From Achatina immaculata (lineage: Eukaryota; Mollusca; Gastropoda; Stylommatophora; Achatinidae): a stretch of DNA of 64,000 nt. The position numbers were made by a program, and so were the translations under genes. The stretch spans positions 79,798,247 to 79,862,246 of the forward strand of contig CM019713.1 of assembly GCA_009760885.1 (NCBI GenBank), read 5' to 3'. Positions 30,346-41,159 of the stretch are shown here, piece after piece. The notes beneath the pieces are model-generated. The model did no database searches and was not told where the DNA came from. It worked only from the letters and a program-made list of their open reading frames with translations. Each line of letters starts with the position of its first letter. Position 1 is the stretch's first letter.

Positions 30346-33235
30346 TTTAAGCCGAGTAATACATATCCTAGTTTAATAGTCATTGTACTAATAGTACATG
30401 AGGCTGGGGAGGGTAGCATGCGACTTGAGAGAAAATGAGGCGGCAGACCGAACAAGCCTGGGAAACAGCGATATAGAGGCAGATAGGGATAGAGTGTTGG
30501 TGTCCATGTTTTCCTTGGTCTGTAGACACAATATTTCTGTGTGGTCAGCATCTTGGTGGTTCACTTATCCCTCCCCATCCCCAGGAAGTGTCGGGCATTC
30601 ATTTCTACAACCGGGTAACTAGGGCACCTCCAGGAGACTTCAACTACGGACATCGCCGTCAGTGATGAATGGACTAACAACTAGGCCACTCAGACGTCGA
30701 AGTACTCACTAAACAACTCTTTTTATTTTCTTTATTTTAACCACATTTTGTTTAATCCTTGGAAACGTCAGAAGCACAGAAAACCCTTACTTTGTGTACA
30801 GAACCTTGAACATTACATTATTGTTTCAAAATAACGACACGTGCTGCCTACAAAAAGATGAGCACATAAGCATTCTAACAGTTACTTTATCACAATGAAG
30901 ATTTACATAATTTTACTCTGCACATGTAAATACTCCGTTTATTAACATATATCCAGGAAGGACTAGTTTTTAACCTTATGTGTGAAGAAAATATTTAACT
31001 TTAGGTCACTGTATTGTTTAGTCAGTAAATTTGGAGCTTACTATCATCACAGTCAAATCATGTAAAACATTATCTCTCTGAGGTTGATTTTGTGATATAC
31101 GAGGATTTTCAGACATTATATGACCGATCAGAAAGTTGTCTACAAAGAAGTAAATATGTAGTCTGAAACTACATAGAACGATGTTGCGTAGATCGGCTTT
31201 TCACTGTATCTTCACACGGTTCCAGGAATCCCATCTATCTTATGCCTGGCAAGGATGATTCCACATTTGCCATAACCGAAAAGAACGATTTTCTCATCCT
31301 CTCTAGAACAACAGAGTTATCTGTACATGTACATTGTTACGATACAATTTCTAGAAAATCACTGGGACAAAGCGTTCACTCAAACGGTTAGAGAATGTTC
31401 TTCATTAGACTGGCGTTAATGAAAAGAAAACCCTGGCAGTTGTGATCTACCTCAGTTATCCCACACTCCTGATTTTGAAATTAGGACTACATCATTGACA
31501 TTTTACAAGTAGTGTTTAGCAGAAATTTAATACACTTTTTCACTAACCCAATTTCTTGTCATCAGGTACATTTCTTAAATGCCACGCTTTGTTGGATTAC
31601 TCTGATGATTTTTCACTAGTCACGAAATATTTGTTGCCCATAGCTTTGTGAATCGTGTGCAGTGGCGGCGTAGATAAAATGAAATAGCAAATCTTCATCT
31701 GAATGCTGGCAGAAGACCGTTGTGCTGTAGTAACATGAACCAGATTACTGATGTACTCTCACTTCTGAGAAATCTGCTTCTTATTTCAAGTGCTGCAGTC
31801 TTACTCCTCATCCGATTCAGTATCTATGTTTCACAATAAAGACCACAAAATTTGCTCTCTGTATTTGATAATTAATAATGAGATCAACTGCCAGGCATAT
31901 AAACATTGATCGCTAAACATGAGGGTTGCTAGAGTGAAGCAGGAATGTTCTCTCTATACGCTGTCACGTCGATCAAGAGCAAAGAACACTTGAACAATCT
32001 TCTGCATCACTTAAGAATAAATAACATAAGAAAAAACTCAGTCACATCATTTTTATCAAACTCTGTCACAGATAATCAGAACAAAAGATTATTGAACAAA
32101 CTCTCACCCTCATGCTTGAAGAGTATCCTAAACCAGGAAAACGGGAACGGTTTTATCAAAACCACCTCAACTGATGTCTCTGTTATTTTCCGATTACACG
32201 AGCTATGATTTCCGTCCCATAAATAGGGGGCAGTTTCTAAACTTACGTAGCCGGTGACCAAGTTCGCTGTAATCATGATAATGGCATTAATCATTTGTCA
32301 TGTACGTTTAGGATGAGTGATCAAGAAAAAGGCTAATAATTGTTTTATAATGATGAGAAAAAAAACAGATATGTTTATAAAGTCCTTTGCCTATGTGTGG
32401 CCAAACGGTGCTAAACAAAAATGTTACTTTACTTTGAATTTCTGATAGTTTCTGTCTCTAAACATTCCTTGCATTTCTGTGAAGTGTTGTGAATTGCTCT
32501 GAATTAGTTATACACTGAATTCAGATTCAGATTCATTCCAGATTCATTCCCGGTTCTTTCAACCCTTTTGTTTCTACATAACAAGGACAAGTGATTCAAA
32601 CAAGTTCATTCTGACCAGTTGACATTATGTGTATTAAATAGACTGGATGATAATGAAGATTGTAATAAACAAGATGATTGACTGCTGGCAAGCTACACCT
32701 GCGATGTAACAGTCCATTCACGCGTTCCTCTCTAACGACGTACAATCCAACAATAACTTCAGGTGAGACATATTTTGTAGAGCGCCATCCACATATTCTC
32801 ATTCTCGCTACTGCACAAGGACTTCACATTCACTCTGATCCAGTTCCAGACATACACTGACTGACCAAACAGTCGTCACCCACAATATTCACAATATTCA
32901 CACATTCACATGACTGAAAAATCTCGTGACCGAAACATCTAGAAACCAGAGTGCATAAATATCAGTTTCAAACATTTGCGAAATTACATCAGGCGACAAT
33001 CGTTTCCGCCCGCACCCACCACCACAAAAGACGTCACTGTGAACCCGCTTGTATGATAGTGTTACATTTCTGTAATCTCATTTTTCATTTGATTGGTTAG
33101 CTGATACCGCCCTGCAAATATGTAAGGGAATAGATAAATAGTTACCTAGGTTGGTTGGCAACCCTAGAGTAGAAAAAATAGTCAGCAGATGAGTAGCTTA
33201 GGAGTGCGCAATTCTGAGTGAGTACTCACGTAGGG
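30300..33235. repeat. Copy 1 of a roughly 3-kb dispersed duplication
   Basis: This sequence matches 58135-61305 over most of its length. Matched landmarks include TTTTAAGCCGAGTAAT (30345), GGTGTCCATGTTTTCCTTGG (near 30500), AACAGAGTTATCTGTACATG and AACTCTGTCACAGATAATCAG (32060). A last one is CCTAGGTTGGTTGGCAACCC near 33147. Copy 1 has about 0.37 kb at 30840-31210 that copy 2 lacks. No long ORF is conserved well enough to suggest selection. The unit contains a SINE at its left and a 48-nt exon-like ORF (32247-32294). It may be an unclassified element or a segmental duplication. Confidence 0.85.
30395..30698 (-). mobile_element. tRNA-derived SINE within duplication copy 1
   Basis: Minus strand: TGAGTGGCCTAGTTGTTAGT (about 30693) resembles a pol III A box, and GATGTCCGTAGTTGAAGTC a degenerate B box. 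The body that follows shares AGTTAC and TTGTAGAAA with the SINE at 23500-23606. The left limit is approximate because homology between the two duplication copies continues beyond it. Confidence 0.55.
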
Positions 33236-34264
33236 AACAGCGGGTCGGAAGAAAGTTCATTCGTCGTGCAAAAGTGAATGTGATTTTTATTGTCAGTGGA
33301 ACACCATGTATGTGTAAGTTAATAATCGGTTTATACTTTTGTGACGTGCGTGCGTGCAAGCTGTGTCCATTCTGTGCTTTTCTCTTCCGACCAGGCTCGA
33401 CCTCACTTAGGTATAATTTAGATAACAGAGATAGACATTGAATAATCAGAATTCCATATATTAACATGTTTATTGTGTGTAAGGTGTTCATGTTTAGCAA
33501 CGTCCAAATTGTAGGTTTTGCATGTGCATATGATTATGTATTACTGTATTCTATGTAAGAGCATATTTGCACATATTATATGCGAATTATTTAGTTTATG
33601 ATTGTAGTCAGATTCTTAATCCTTTAAGTATGAATATTTTGAGATTATATGAAGAGAACGTTCTTTTTATTCCATATCAAACTGATGTACGAGCGAATAT
33701 ATGTAAGATTGTTTTACTGATCTCTGTTAAGTTATCGTGATCTATTTTTGTAGGATTCCAAATTACTGAAGGACACTGTTTTAGTGGTTTTGTTAATAAT
33801 ATAAGCTGAAGAATAACAATACATAAAATGTGATTCTTTTATTTGATTTTGCGAACCCTGTAAAAAGATGATTTAACACCAACATAAGTTTATGATTGTT
33901 TGAAGAAGTAGTATTGATTGTGTTTGTTTTCCTTTCATATTTATAATATGTCAGTAGAGGAGGAAAGACTTATAATGTGTATAATGACCTTTGAACTATA
34001 CCATCACAATCAGAATAATATAAGCAACATTATAAATAACAGACAATTAATATGGCACATACATTCTTATTATTCTTAGAAATGACGACGTGACCGAACG
34101 GACTTATTATAGCATAGTCTCCATACACAGAGAGGAAATATATAGACATATGCACAAATAGAACGATTTATATACCTATATATATGTGTGTGTTTTGTAT
34201 GCTATATGTAACATAATATGATATATGACAGTATAATAGATTGTTTTACTAATATACATGCTGA
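33236..34264. other. Stretch without a recognisable gene
   Basis: AT-rich sequence with no supported feature. The minus frame at 33198-33500 appears to be chance. Confidence 0.4.
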
Positions 34265-35200
34265 GTATGTTTGAGAAACGTTTGATAGAAAACCCAGTCT
34301 TTAGCAAAACAGGAAACCTATTAACATCAAGTAAAGACCAAAAGCAAAGATCGGCAGAATAATTCCAAGAAATACATAATCGACCACACCCAAATGAAAT
34401 AATAAATATTGAAATCGATTTACCAGTTCCACAACTAAATGTCAACCTAGCTGAAGTTACACTGAATGAAATTGAAAAAGCGGTGAATCTAATGGCAAAC
34501 AACAAAGCTGCAGGTGAAGTTGAAATAGTTGAAATGTTAAAAGCTATTAACGGTGACAAAATGAGCCAACTACAGAGAATGTTTAATAAAAATCTGGAAA
34601 GAAGAATAGGTCCTTCTAAATGGAAACAAAGAATCTGTGTTAAAATACTTTAAAAAGGCAACCACAGTGACTGCAATAACTGGAGGGGTGTAACCTTACT
34701 ATCAGTAGTGTCATAAGCGTTGTCTAAATGATTCTGAATAGAGTTAATGGTGTCGTGGATACAGCAATGAAAGAAGAACAGGCAGAATTTCGAAAAGAGA
34801 GAAGCTGTCGCGACCAGATCTTTACTCTGAGAATAATACTTGAAGAACATACTGAAAAGCAAAAATCATTAATCATGAGCTTTATAGACTTTAAAAAGAC
34901 ATTTGATAGCACACACAGAGATTCAATGTGGGGAATTTTAAGACTTATAGAATATCATCTAAAATTGTCAACAGTATTAGAGATCTCTACAAAGGATATG
35001 TTTATACAGTCAAGACAGAAGAAGGAATGAGAGAATGGTTTCAGATTGAACCAGGCGTGATACGAGGATCTATTTTATCTACTTTGCTTTTTGGGATTCC
35101 CATAGACTTTATAATGTAAACACGGGAAAAACCGGCATTGATTGGGTACATGAGACCCATACAGAACATCTTGATTTTGCGGATGGCATAACTCTTATCA
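34265..35200 (+). mobile_element. LINE family B: reverse transcriptase domain, decayed
   Basis: In shifting plus frames this encodes LSKTGNLLTSSKDQKQRSAE (34290-34350) and PQLNVNLAEVTLNEIEKAV. These are followed by SKWKQRI and NWRGVTLLSVVS (34675-34715). The frame at 34728-35030 gives EQAEFRKERSCRDQIFTLRI and FIDFKKTFDS. The GVIRGSILSTLLF block is at 35035-35100 and LDFADGITLIS at 35170-35203, where YADD-type FADD has become FADG. The element is broken off at a (TA)n(TG)n microsatellite. The family matches 1-778 and 781-1375. Confidence 0.85.

Positions 35201-35279
<79 letters not shown>
35201..35279. repeat. Compound (TA)n(TG)n microsatellite
   Basis: About 20 TA repeats (35201-35239) pass directly into about 20 TG repeats (35240-35279). 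The array sits exactly where the family B LINE copy is interrupted. Confidence 0.95.
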
Positions 35280-35283
<4 letters not shown>

Positions 35284-35479
35284 AGTGGATCAAGTTTAAA
35301 GTTCGTCACATTTTAGCAATGTTCACTGCTGCACAAAACCAAGCAGCGTAATATGTACGTAGATGTGTTCCAGGTGGTACGTAATGTTAATAACGATGTA
35401 ACTTCATTCTTTAAAACAGAGTTCATAACTTTATATGGCCTTCTATCATCGCTCAGCCAGTACGAGCAGTCCTTTGTAG

Positions 35480-36310
35480 TACCGGTTTAAAACACTTTGA
35501 GGATAAAAAATCTCTCACACGTTTTCAATTTCTTCCAATGAATTGAATTTCCACTATTGATGGAAGTGTGCCAACGTGCGTAATAGACTCTAATCAGGAG
35601 GTGGAAGGTTGAAACTTTACAGTGGATAGGACAGGACCTCGATTTCCTCCTATTCCATGAGATGTCCACGGACCACGTTGAAAGTGAGCACTGGCGAGTT
35701 GTCATGGACTAGACCCGCCCTCTTCCTATTGTGCTGGGTATCGGGTGCGCAGAACATCATGCAGCCGCTTCCGTTGCTCAATATAAATATTCATGTCCTA
35801 GGAACGGTCAAATTAAACCATATCCCAGTGCAGAGTGCCCTCGAAGTTCACCAGATGCAAAGTATAACCTTCTTCTCGAACTGGCTTCGTCGGTCAATCG
35901 GCTCTGTCACTTGGCCGTGCTGGAGTCATTGGGTAGCTGTGTTGAAGTACTACAGAATAATCCACTTGTCATCCTCAGTGACGATTCGGTGGTGAAACCT
36001 TCCGTTATGTGATTTGCTAACAGTTGGCATTAGACATCAACACGCCCGTGCGCTTTGTGGACGTTACATGCGTGGGTCCAGGGGTGTACGACCTTAACGT
36101 GGCATCATCGTCCCGACATGGGCTTGTCTTTGAAGTTGTTGTCCCCAGATATGAACCTTTGGAACTACTTCCTTGCAGTGCTGTCATCTACTGTTCCTTA
36201 TCTTTCACTCTGCAAATTTCAAGTACAGCCACAGATGCATTCAGGCTTTTCTTCTTATAATGCTTCAAGAGAATGCGATAGACAACCTTACTGATAGCCA
36301 TATTACCTTC
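35480..36310 (-). pseudogene. mariner transposase pseudogene, nearly full length
   Basis: On the minus strand the N-terminal part begins near 36290 with YRILLKHYKKKSLNASVAVL and an EICRV block. Then comes WFQRFISGDNNFKDKPMSGR, the conserved second-HTH lead. The catalytic domain follows: FHHRIVTEDDKWI (first D region, near 35990), KKVILCIW, LVHDNSPVLTF (second D, near 35700) and a PPD-like block near 35590 (third D). It ends near 35480 with LNRYYKGLLVL. This order is DD34D mariner. About eight stops or frameshifts make it inactive. Plus-strand open frames across it are shadows. Confidence 0.8.
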
Positions 36311-36789
36311 TATCACGTATCTCGCTATTCACTGGCTAAAAACTGGTATGTACGTTTTCAGAATGAAGTAACACATGATGTCATCAAGACTTTACAAATG
36401 CCAGTAGGGCGTTTATGACGGAAACGTTGACCGAAATTAGGGTATCGAAAAAACGTGAAGATTTTCTGACCCACCGTAAAAGCTTGACTGATCTGATGAC
36501 GATGTTAGAGACGATCTGAAACCTCAAAGAAAGGCTCTATTTTATATTAGAAGACTGTTTGGTTATCCTCTGACTCAATGAGCGTTCGTGAAAGAAAATA
36601 GTTTACTTAGATTCTCAAACAATATCACAGTAAGTTTTCCTTTTCTTTCTTTACAACTTGATTTATGGTTTATTGACAGCAGGTTGAATTACCAGCTCGT
36701 TAACTGGTGTGACATATGGAGTCATGACAGTGAGATAAGATGTTTATTACTCTTTAATCCTGAAGTCCTGGACATACAAATGGATAAGC
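36311..36789. other. Stretch without a recognisable gene
   Basis: No supported feature. A 74-codon plus frame at 36588-36812 shows nothing recognisable. Confidence 0.4.
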
Positions 36790-36975
36790 CAACAAGACTT
36801 CTATGGCGATAAGATGTCGCAAGAATGACTTCTATGGTGATAAGATGTCGCAAGAATGACTTATATGGTGATAAAGAGTCGCAAGAATGACTTCTATGGT
36901 GATAAAGAGTCGCAAGAATGACTTCTATGGTGATAAGATGTCGCAAGAAAGGCTTCTATGATGATAATATGGCAT
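36790..36975. repeat. 31-bp minisatellite, about six units
   Basis: Units read CTTCTATGGTGATAAGATGT followed by CGCAAGAATGA. Some carry AAAGAG in place of AGATG. Repeated peptides in overlapping frames are only a by-product. Confidence 0.85.
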
Positions 36976-38179
36976 ACGAAAGTCTACTCTGATGATAATA
37001 ACTGTATAGTGGGAAGATAGATCATTACTGACTTGGAATGAATACACCAGACTATGGCTAGCATACTTTTTACGTCTCATAGCAATGTGAGGAAATTCTA
37101 TATGAAAAACGAATTTGTGCGTACATAATCTGCAGAACCAATGCCTTTTACTGTTCTCTCATGGATAACTGGTACACAACTATTTGCAGTAAGCGCACAC
37201 ACAGGCCACACATTATAATAGTATATGGGATATTTTAATATAGAAAGTTAGGTAAGTCATTTTGGAATCTAAAGGTTTGGTATAAACAAGGTTATGTCCC
37301 GCAGATTTCTTAACTGATTGTTCAGTTCCTTTTAACCTTGTGTTTGCATATCACAGGGGTGGCCGTGGACCTCGTGGAAGTAGAGACTGATCAGCTGATC
37401 AAGAGAGGAAAGTTAGGATTTGAGGATCAGTCTTAGTTTTGTGTTCCTTAGAGTCTGAGACTTAGTTTTGTTAGAGTAGGTCGTAGTTTTTGTAATGTAG
37501 GAAATTAGTCTCTGTCTTAGTTGTCGGAAGCGTTTGTATAGTATAGAATAGTTAATCTAGTACAATCTTGTATGTGACTGGATTCTGTTGGCGTTAGTAG
37601 ACGCCTGGAATCATATATGTTGTCTTACTGGAGTAACGTCATGTCGTGTTATTTAGAATTGTCACTGTCACTGTTTCCCACTCATCGTTATCGCCATTAT
37701 GTCGACACTTGCACCAAATAAAAACCATCATAATCTACACAGCTGCTATTTGCTTTGCCAGTGAGTGACTGCCGTACCTGGGAGAGTTAGTCTGTAAGCG
37801 TATAGTAAGCAGACACCAAGTAGACATCAACAGACCCCCACCAAACTCCAAGCAGGCACTAAAGCCGACAAGCAAACAACGACGAAAGAAATGGACCTCG
37901 ACTGTTTGAAAGAGAGAAATCTCGACTGTCTATCGTTGATACAAGATGGTTAATACTGTGGAGTCAATTTACAGTGGAGGTTTAAGTTCAGAGCCACTAA
38001 GACATAATACTAGTAAAATGCAGGGCTGAGAAGTCAGACATAAGAAATAAGCAGAACAAAATAGAAGAGTGTGTAACTAATTCTATCTACCATCAATAAA
38101 GTGTGATAAATCAGCACCAAAATTCGTGTTTAAAATCCACGACTCACTAAGACATAACATAAATTCTATGAAAACTAAC
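36976..38179. other. Intron region with a possible solo LTR-like stretch
   Basis: Mostly unrecognised. At about 37320-37750 the composition shifts and an AATAAA lies at 37719-37724, loosely like an LTR, but no paired copy or TG-CA borders were found. The motif CACTAAGACATAA occurs at 37997 and 38149. Confidence 0.3.
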
Positions 38180-38317
38180 CGTATTGACAGGCCGGACCAA
38201 AGAAGCCAGTTTCACACCCTTCACCCTGAGGACAGTCACCGTTGATGGCACAAGATTTGGAGTGAGCGCAGTGACATTTGTACATGCAGTTTTCTCCAAA
38301 CCATCCAGTCATGCAAT
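38180..38317 (-). CDS. Host gene exon: EGF-like module
   Basis: Exon of 138 nt (46 codons), acceptor TTTCAG, donor GTTAGT, phase 1-1. It reads CMTGWFGENCMYKCHC, continues with an AINGDCPQGEGCETGFFGPACQY block and ends on Y-G at the border. In molluscan FTP/EGF proteins a CHC cluster and GWxGPxCQY directly precede the FTP domain (NVAL), and this exon joins in frame to GRNVALKQ of the exon at 23828-24046. Its own start joins the signal-peptide exon as DDE-D-CMTG. It is likely secreted and forms the module between signal peptide and lectin domain. Confidence 0.88.
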
Positions 38318-38500
38318 CTGAAAGTCACCAATAGATTATTGTCATTACCACAGTGCAACATTCTTCGTATTGCTCACACGAGGAGAAATCTCAGATTTTC
38401 ACTTTCATTTTTTTCACTAATAGAGAGTTTCCTGCATGCATATTTTTATGATAATTGTAGGAAAGCGCTGATTTCTCTCTTGCAGCGAATGGTTGACTGA

Positions 38501-38533
38501 ACTAATAATAATAATAATAATAATAATGATAAT

Positions 38534-38567
<34 letters not shown>

Positions 38568-39340
38568 GTCATCTCGTGCAATGAATCTCCACTCTGCTCT
38601 GTTTCTCGTCTTCGTAGAGTACTCGGCCAAGCTTGTCCCTGTCCATCTCTTGATGTTGTCCACCCATCTATATCGCTGTCGTTCTCTTGTTCGCTTCCTT
38701 TCGATCTTGGCCTCATGAAAAATCTTCAGTTTAGTATTGTGCTTCTTAACATCCCCAGGTCACGTATCTTAGCTGTCATGTTTTTATGATTTTGAACATT
38801 TCTCATTTCACTTCAAGCTGTTTCAGCACTTCGTTGTTTGTTGTCTTTCCTGTCATGGGATACGCCCTGTTTTTCTATACATTTCAAAGGCCTCGATTTT
38901 CTTTTCTGTTGCCTTGCTCAATGTCCAGGCTTCTGTACCATAAAGGAATATTGAATATATGTAGCATTTTACCATACGTAATCTCAGTAATCTGAGATTC
39001 TTACATCTTAATCTTGCAACCTACCATGCGAGCTCCATGTGATGTTTAACGGCATGGGAAGGATGTAAGATGTAAGAATCTCAGTTGCTCTGATGTTTGT
39101 TTTGACATATAGATCTTCCTCATTCCACTGACGGTATTTTTGCCAAACCCATTCTTTTGTTAATTTCGGTTTCTCGTTTGCCGTCCTCTGTTATCTTGTC
39201 CCCCAAATACCTGAAGCTTTTCACCTGTTCAGTTAATTCTCAATTTATTTTTTATGTTTACTTCCGGTTTTCTTTCTTCTCTACTGATTGCCATGGCATT
39301 TGTCTTTCTGATATTAATTTCGTGTCCGTACTTTAGACAC
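38501..39340 (-). mobile_element. LINE family F, 3' end with long ATG/GAT tail
   Basis: The minus strand encodes a thumb fragment (YGHEINIRKTNAMAIS, near 39300) and, after decay, the C-terminal block RWVDNIKRWTGTSLAEYSTK (38640-38700). This is followed by RNRAEWRFIARD. The ORF runs into a (GAT)n repeat (38535-38574) and then (AAT)n (38501-38527), which together form the tail. The sequence is interrupted by a tiny family B insertion at 38989-39076. The family is distinct from A, B and D by its C-terminus. Confidence 0.75.
38989..39076 (+). mobile_element. Tiny LINE family B 3'-end insertion with inverted 5' end
   Basis: The 88-bp insert is flanked by the 9-bp direct repeat AATCTCAGT (38980-38988 and 39077-39085), a target site duplication. 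Its right part carries the family B 3' end (TGTTTAACGGCATGGGAAGG, TAAGATG tail). Its left part is an inverted copy of the tail, so that 38993-39010 and 39066-39083 are perfect 18-bp complements. This is what twin priming (5' inversion) produces. Confidence 0.8.
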
Positions 39341-39359
39341 ATGTGCTACAATTAGTATA

Positions 39360-39735
39360 ACTGTTGTATCCAGACCAACAGACAGCAGTAGGAATAAATG
39401 GTGAGATAACAACTTGGTTTGACATAAGACAAGGGCTCCGTCAGTGCTGCATACTGTCCCTTACTTATTTAACTTGTGTACTGAATATATAATGAGAAAT
39501 GTTAGAGAAGATGTAGACAAAGAATATCACGATGCCATAAAATTGGAGGTTATGAAATACCAGAGATTAGATAAGCTGATGGCACAGTATTACTGTCCAC
39601 AACACAAAAAAGGAATGGAAAAACAACTCATAAGATTAGTGAACAGCATTACTAACTAATAATATAGATACAATGAGGGACATTAAAATTAAAAGGAGGT
39701 CATCTATCGCTCTTCAGAAAGTAAAACTGTATAAA
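39360..39735 (+). mobile_element. LINE family D fragment with internal deletion
   Basis: The sequence matches the copy at 11150-11660: CTGTATCCAGACCAACAGAC, the ACTTGGTTTGACATA block and TCATCTATCGCTCTTCAGAA. About 150 bp of the RT palm to thumb region is missing. Frames are broken. Confidence 0.8.
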
Positions 39736-40996
39736 GTGAAACAACAACACAATTCCTTCAGATCGTCGGAGGAAGTAACCCCCCTCCCCTCCACTCAGTT
39801 TAGTGTTCCTGACAAACTAAGGGAGGTGTTCCCCTCTGGGTCAGGACTCCCAGAGGTCTTGTGAGTTGTTGCTTTTGTTCTTCGTCCCGTGACTGAACTC
39901 ATGTTCTGCCAGTAGACACCGCACTTTGAAGAACGTCTTTTGCTATTTAGCTACGGAGGGTCTGTATTAGTTGAGACAAACGAAATTATTTAAGTTCTCA
40001 GTGCTTGTTTCGCATACTCCACAGCCAGCATGAGGGTTTTTTTGATGTTCCTGAATGGCTTTTGAATGCCCTTTGCTCTTGCTTTTCGCCTCATTGCCTA
40101 CATAGATGGAGCCCTTCATAGAATTTGTTTATTATAAGATCATTGTCTTCGCTACATTTGTTCCCCTCTCTTATCATTGCATCTATTTTCATTGGACGTT
40201 TTGCTCTCGTATTGCTACTTTATTTCTTTATAATTTACTACCTTATCGTTATCTTTACTCCTTGTGTTGCTTGCTGTCTTATCATTACTATCTCTTCATT
40301 TGTTTTTTTTTATATATTATCATTATTTTTTTCTCAACATTTTCACTCTAACCATTACCTTCGTTCTACATGGTGTTTACTATATCATTATTTATTTTAT
40401 TATATTTATTGTTTGCTATCTTATCTTTATATTCATCTGGTTAGTTGTTTCTTATCTTCTCATTTTGCTATCTTATTACTGTCTTTATTACGATAGCTGT
40501 TTTGTATTTTGTCATTATCTTTCTTCACTCCATTTCTTGCTTCATATCTTCTCATTATCATCAGTCAGTCAATCGCCTGATCATGATCATCAACATTCTG
40601 CGCCCGTTTTCCCCATTGAAGGAAGAATGCAACCCCCGCCCCAACTTCCTCCATTCTTAGTTTTCACAGTACGTCAGTGTCTAACTAATAACAGCCTTCT
40701 GCTTCCAAGACAAAGTCCACCCACTCTAACGCTTTTTACTATGTAAGATTCTCACTTTGACTCACTCAGATCGTTTCTCACATCTTTTAATGTCAAAAGT
40801 CATTCGTTTTATTATTTTTGTCCACTTATATCTTTCTCTTCTATCTCTGGTTAAACCTGTCCTCATTATCAATAGCAGCTGCCTGATCTCGATAAATGAA
40901 ACTCTGAAGCATCATCTAGACATACTGAGAATCTATACACTCAGCAAGCAGGTACATATTATGCAAAGAGACATGTAGATAATGTTTATGTTATAC
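39736..40996. other. Intron 1, T-rich, no recognised gene
   Basis: From 39736 to 39870 a small C-rich block ends in ACAACAAC- and GTTGTTG-like edges and might be a short insertion. From about 40110 to 40750 the sequence is T-rich, giving several overlapping hydrophobic frames (up to 160 codons) that are compositional artefacts. Confidence 0.45.
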
Positions 40997-41072
40997 CTTC
41001 ATCATCGGCTGGTGGTGTTGAGACGGTGGTTGGTATCAGCATCAAGAAGACCAGTAGTAAGCAAACAAACAT
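40997..41072 (-). CDS. Host gene first coding exon: signal peptide
   Basis: The ATG at 41072-41070 starts MFVCLLLVFLMLIPTTVS, a typical signal peptide with a short n-region, a hydrophobic core and small residues at a likely cleavage site after TVS. The exon then encodes TPPADDE and ends with one base (G) before the donor GTATAA, phase 1. This joins in frame to the EGF exon at 38180-38317. Other starts are not available upstream in frame without crossing the TATA-like region. The exon sets the start of a secreted or type I membrane protein that acts outside the cell. Confidence 0.82.
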
Positions 41073-41150
41073 TGTGAAGGTTCACTTGTCCTTTCTATCA
41101 GTCCTTTCAGTTGTTTACAGTCCCTGTATAAGAAAGCTTCGATTTATTTT

Positions 41151-41158
41151 TATTTATA
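41151..41158 (-). promoter_or_regulatory. TATA-like box of the host gene
   Basis: On the minus strand TATAAATA lies 79-86 bases upstream of the ATG at 41072. A start of transcription about 25-30 bases downstream would leave a 5' leader of about 50 bases. This is a motif match only. Confidence 0.4.
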
Positions 41159-41159
41159 A

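Noticed and set aside
35109..35309. ORF rich in Thr-His and Ile-Tyr
   Set aside because: Product of the (TA)n(TG)n microsatellite.
35657..36418. Long overlapping plus-strand ORFs
   Set aside because: Antisense shadows of the minus-strand mariner pseudogene.
36790..36975. Repeat protein encoded by the 31-bp minisatellite
   Set aside because: 31 is not a multiple of three, so the frame shifts with each unit; the open frame is short and without a splice context.
37320..37750. Possible solo LTR
   Set aside because: An AATAAA and a composition shift only. No TG-CA ends, target duplication or second copy were found.
38417..38789. ORFs with poly-Met or poly-Ile runs
   Set aside because: They are translations of the ATG/AAT tail of LINE F.
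40106..40746. Several overlapping plus-strand ORFs that look like multi-spanning membrane proteins
   Set aside because: The region is T-rich and all three frames give hydrophobic peptides. There are no splice borders or family motifs.
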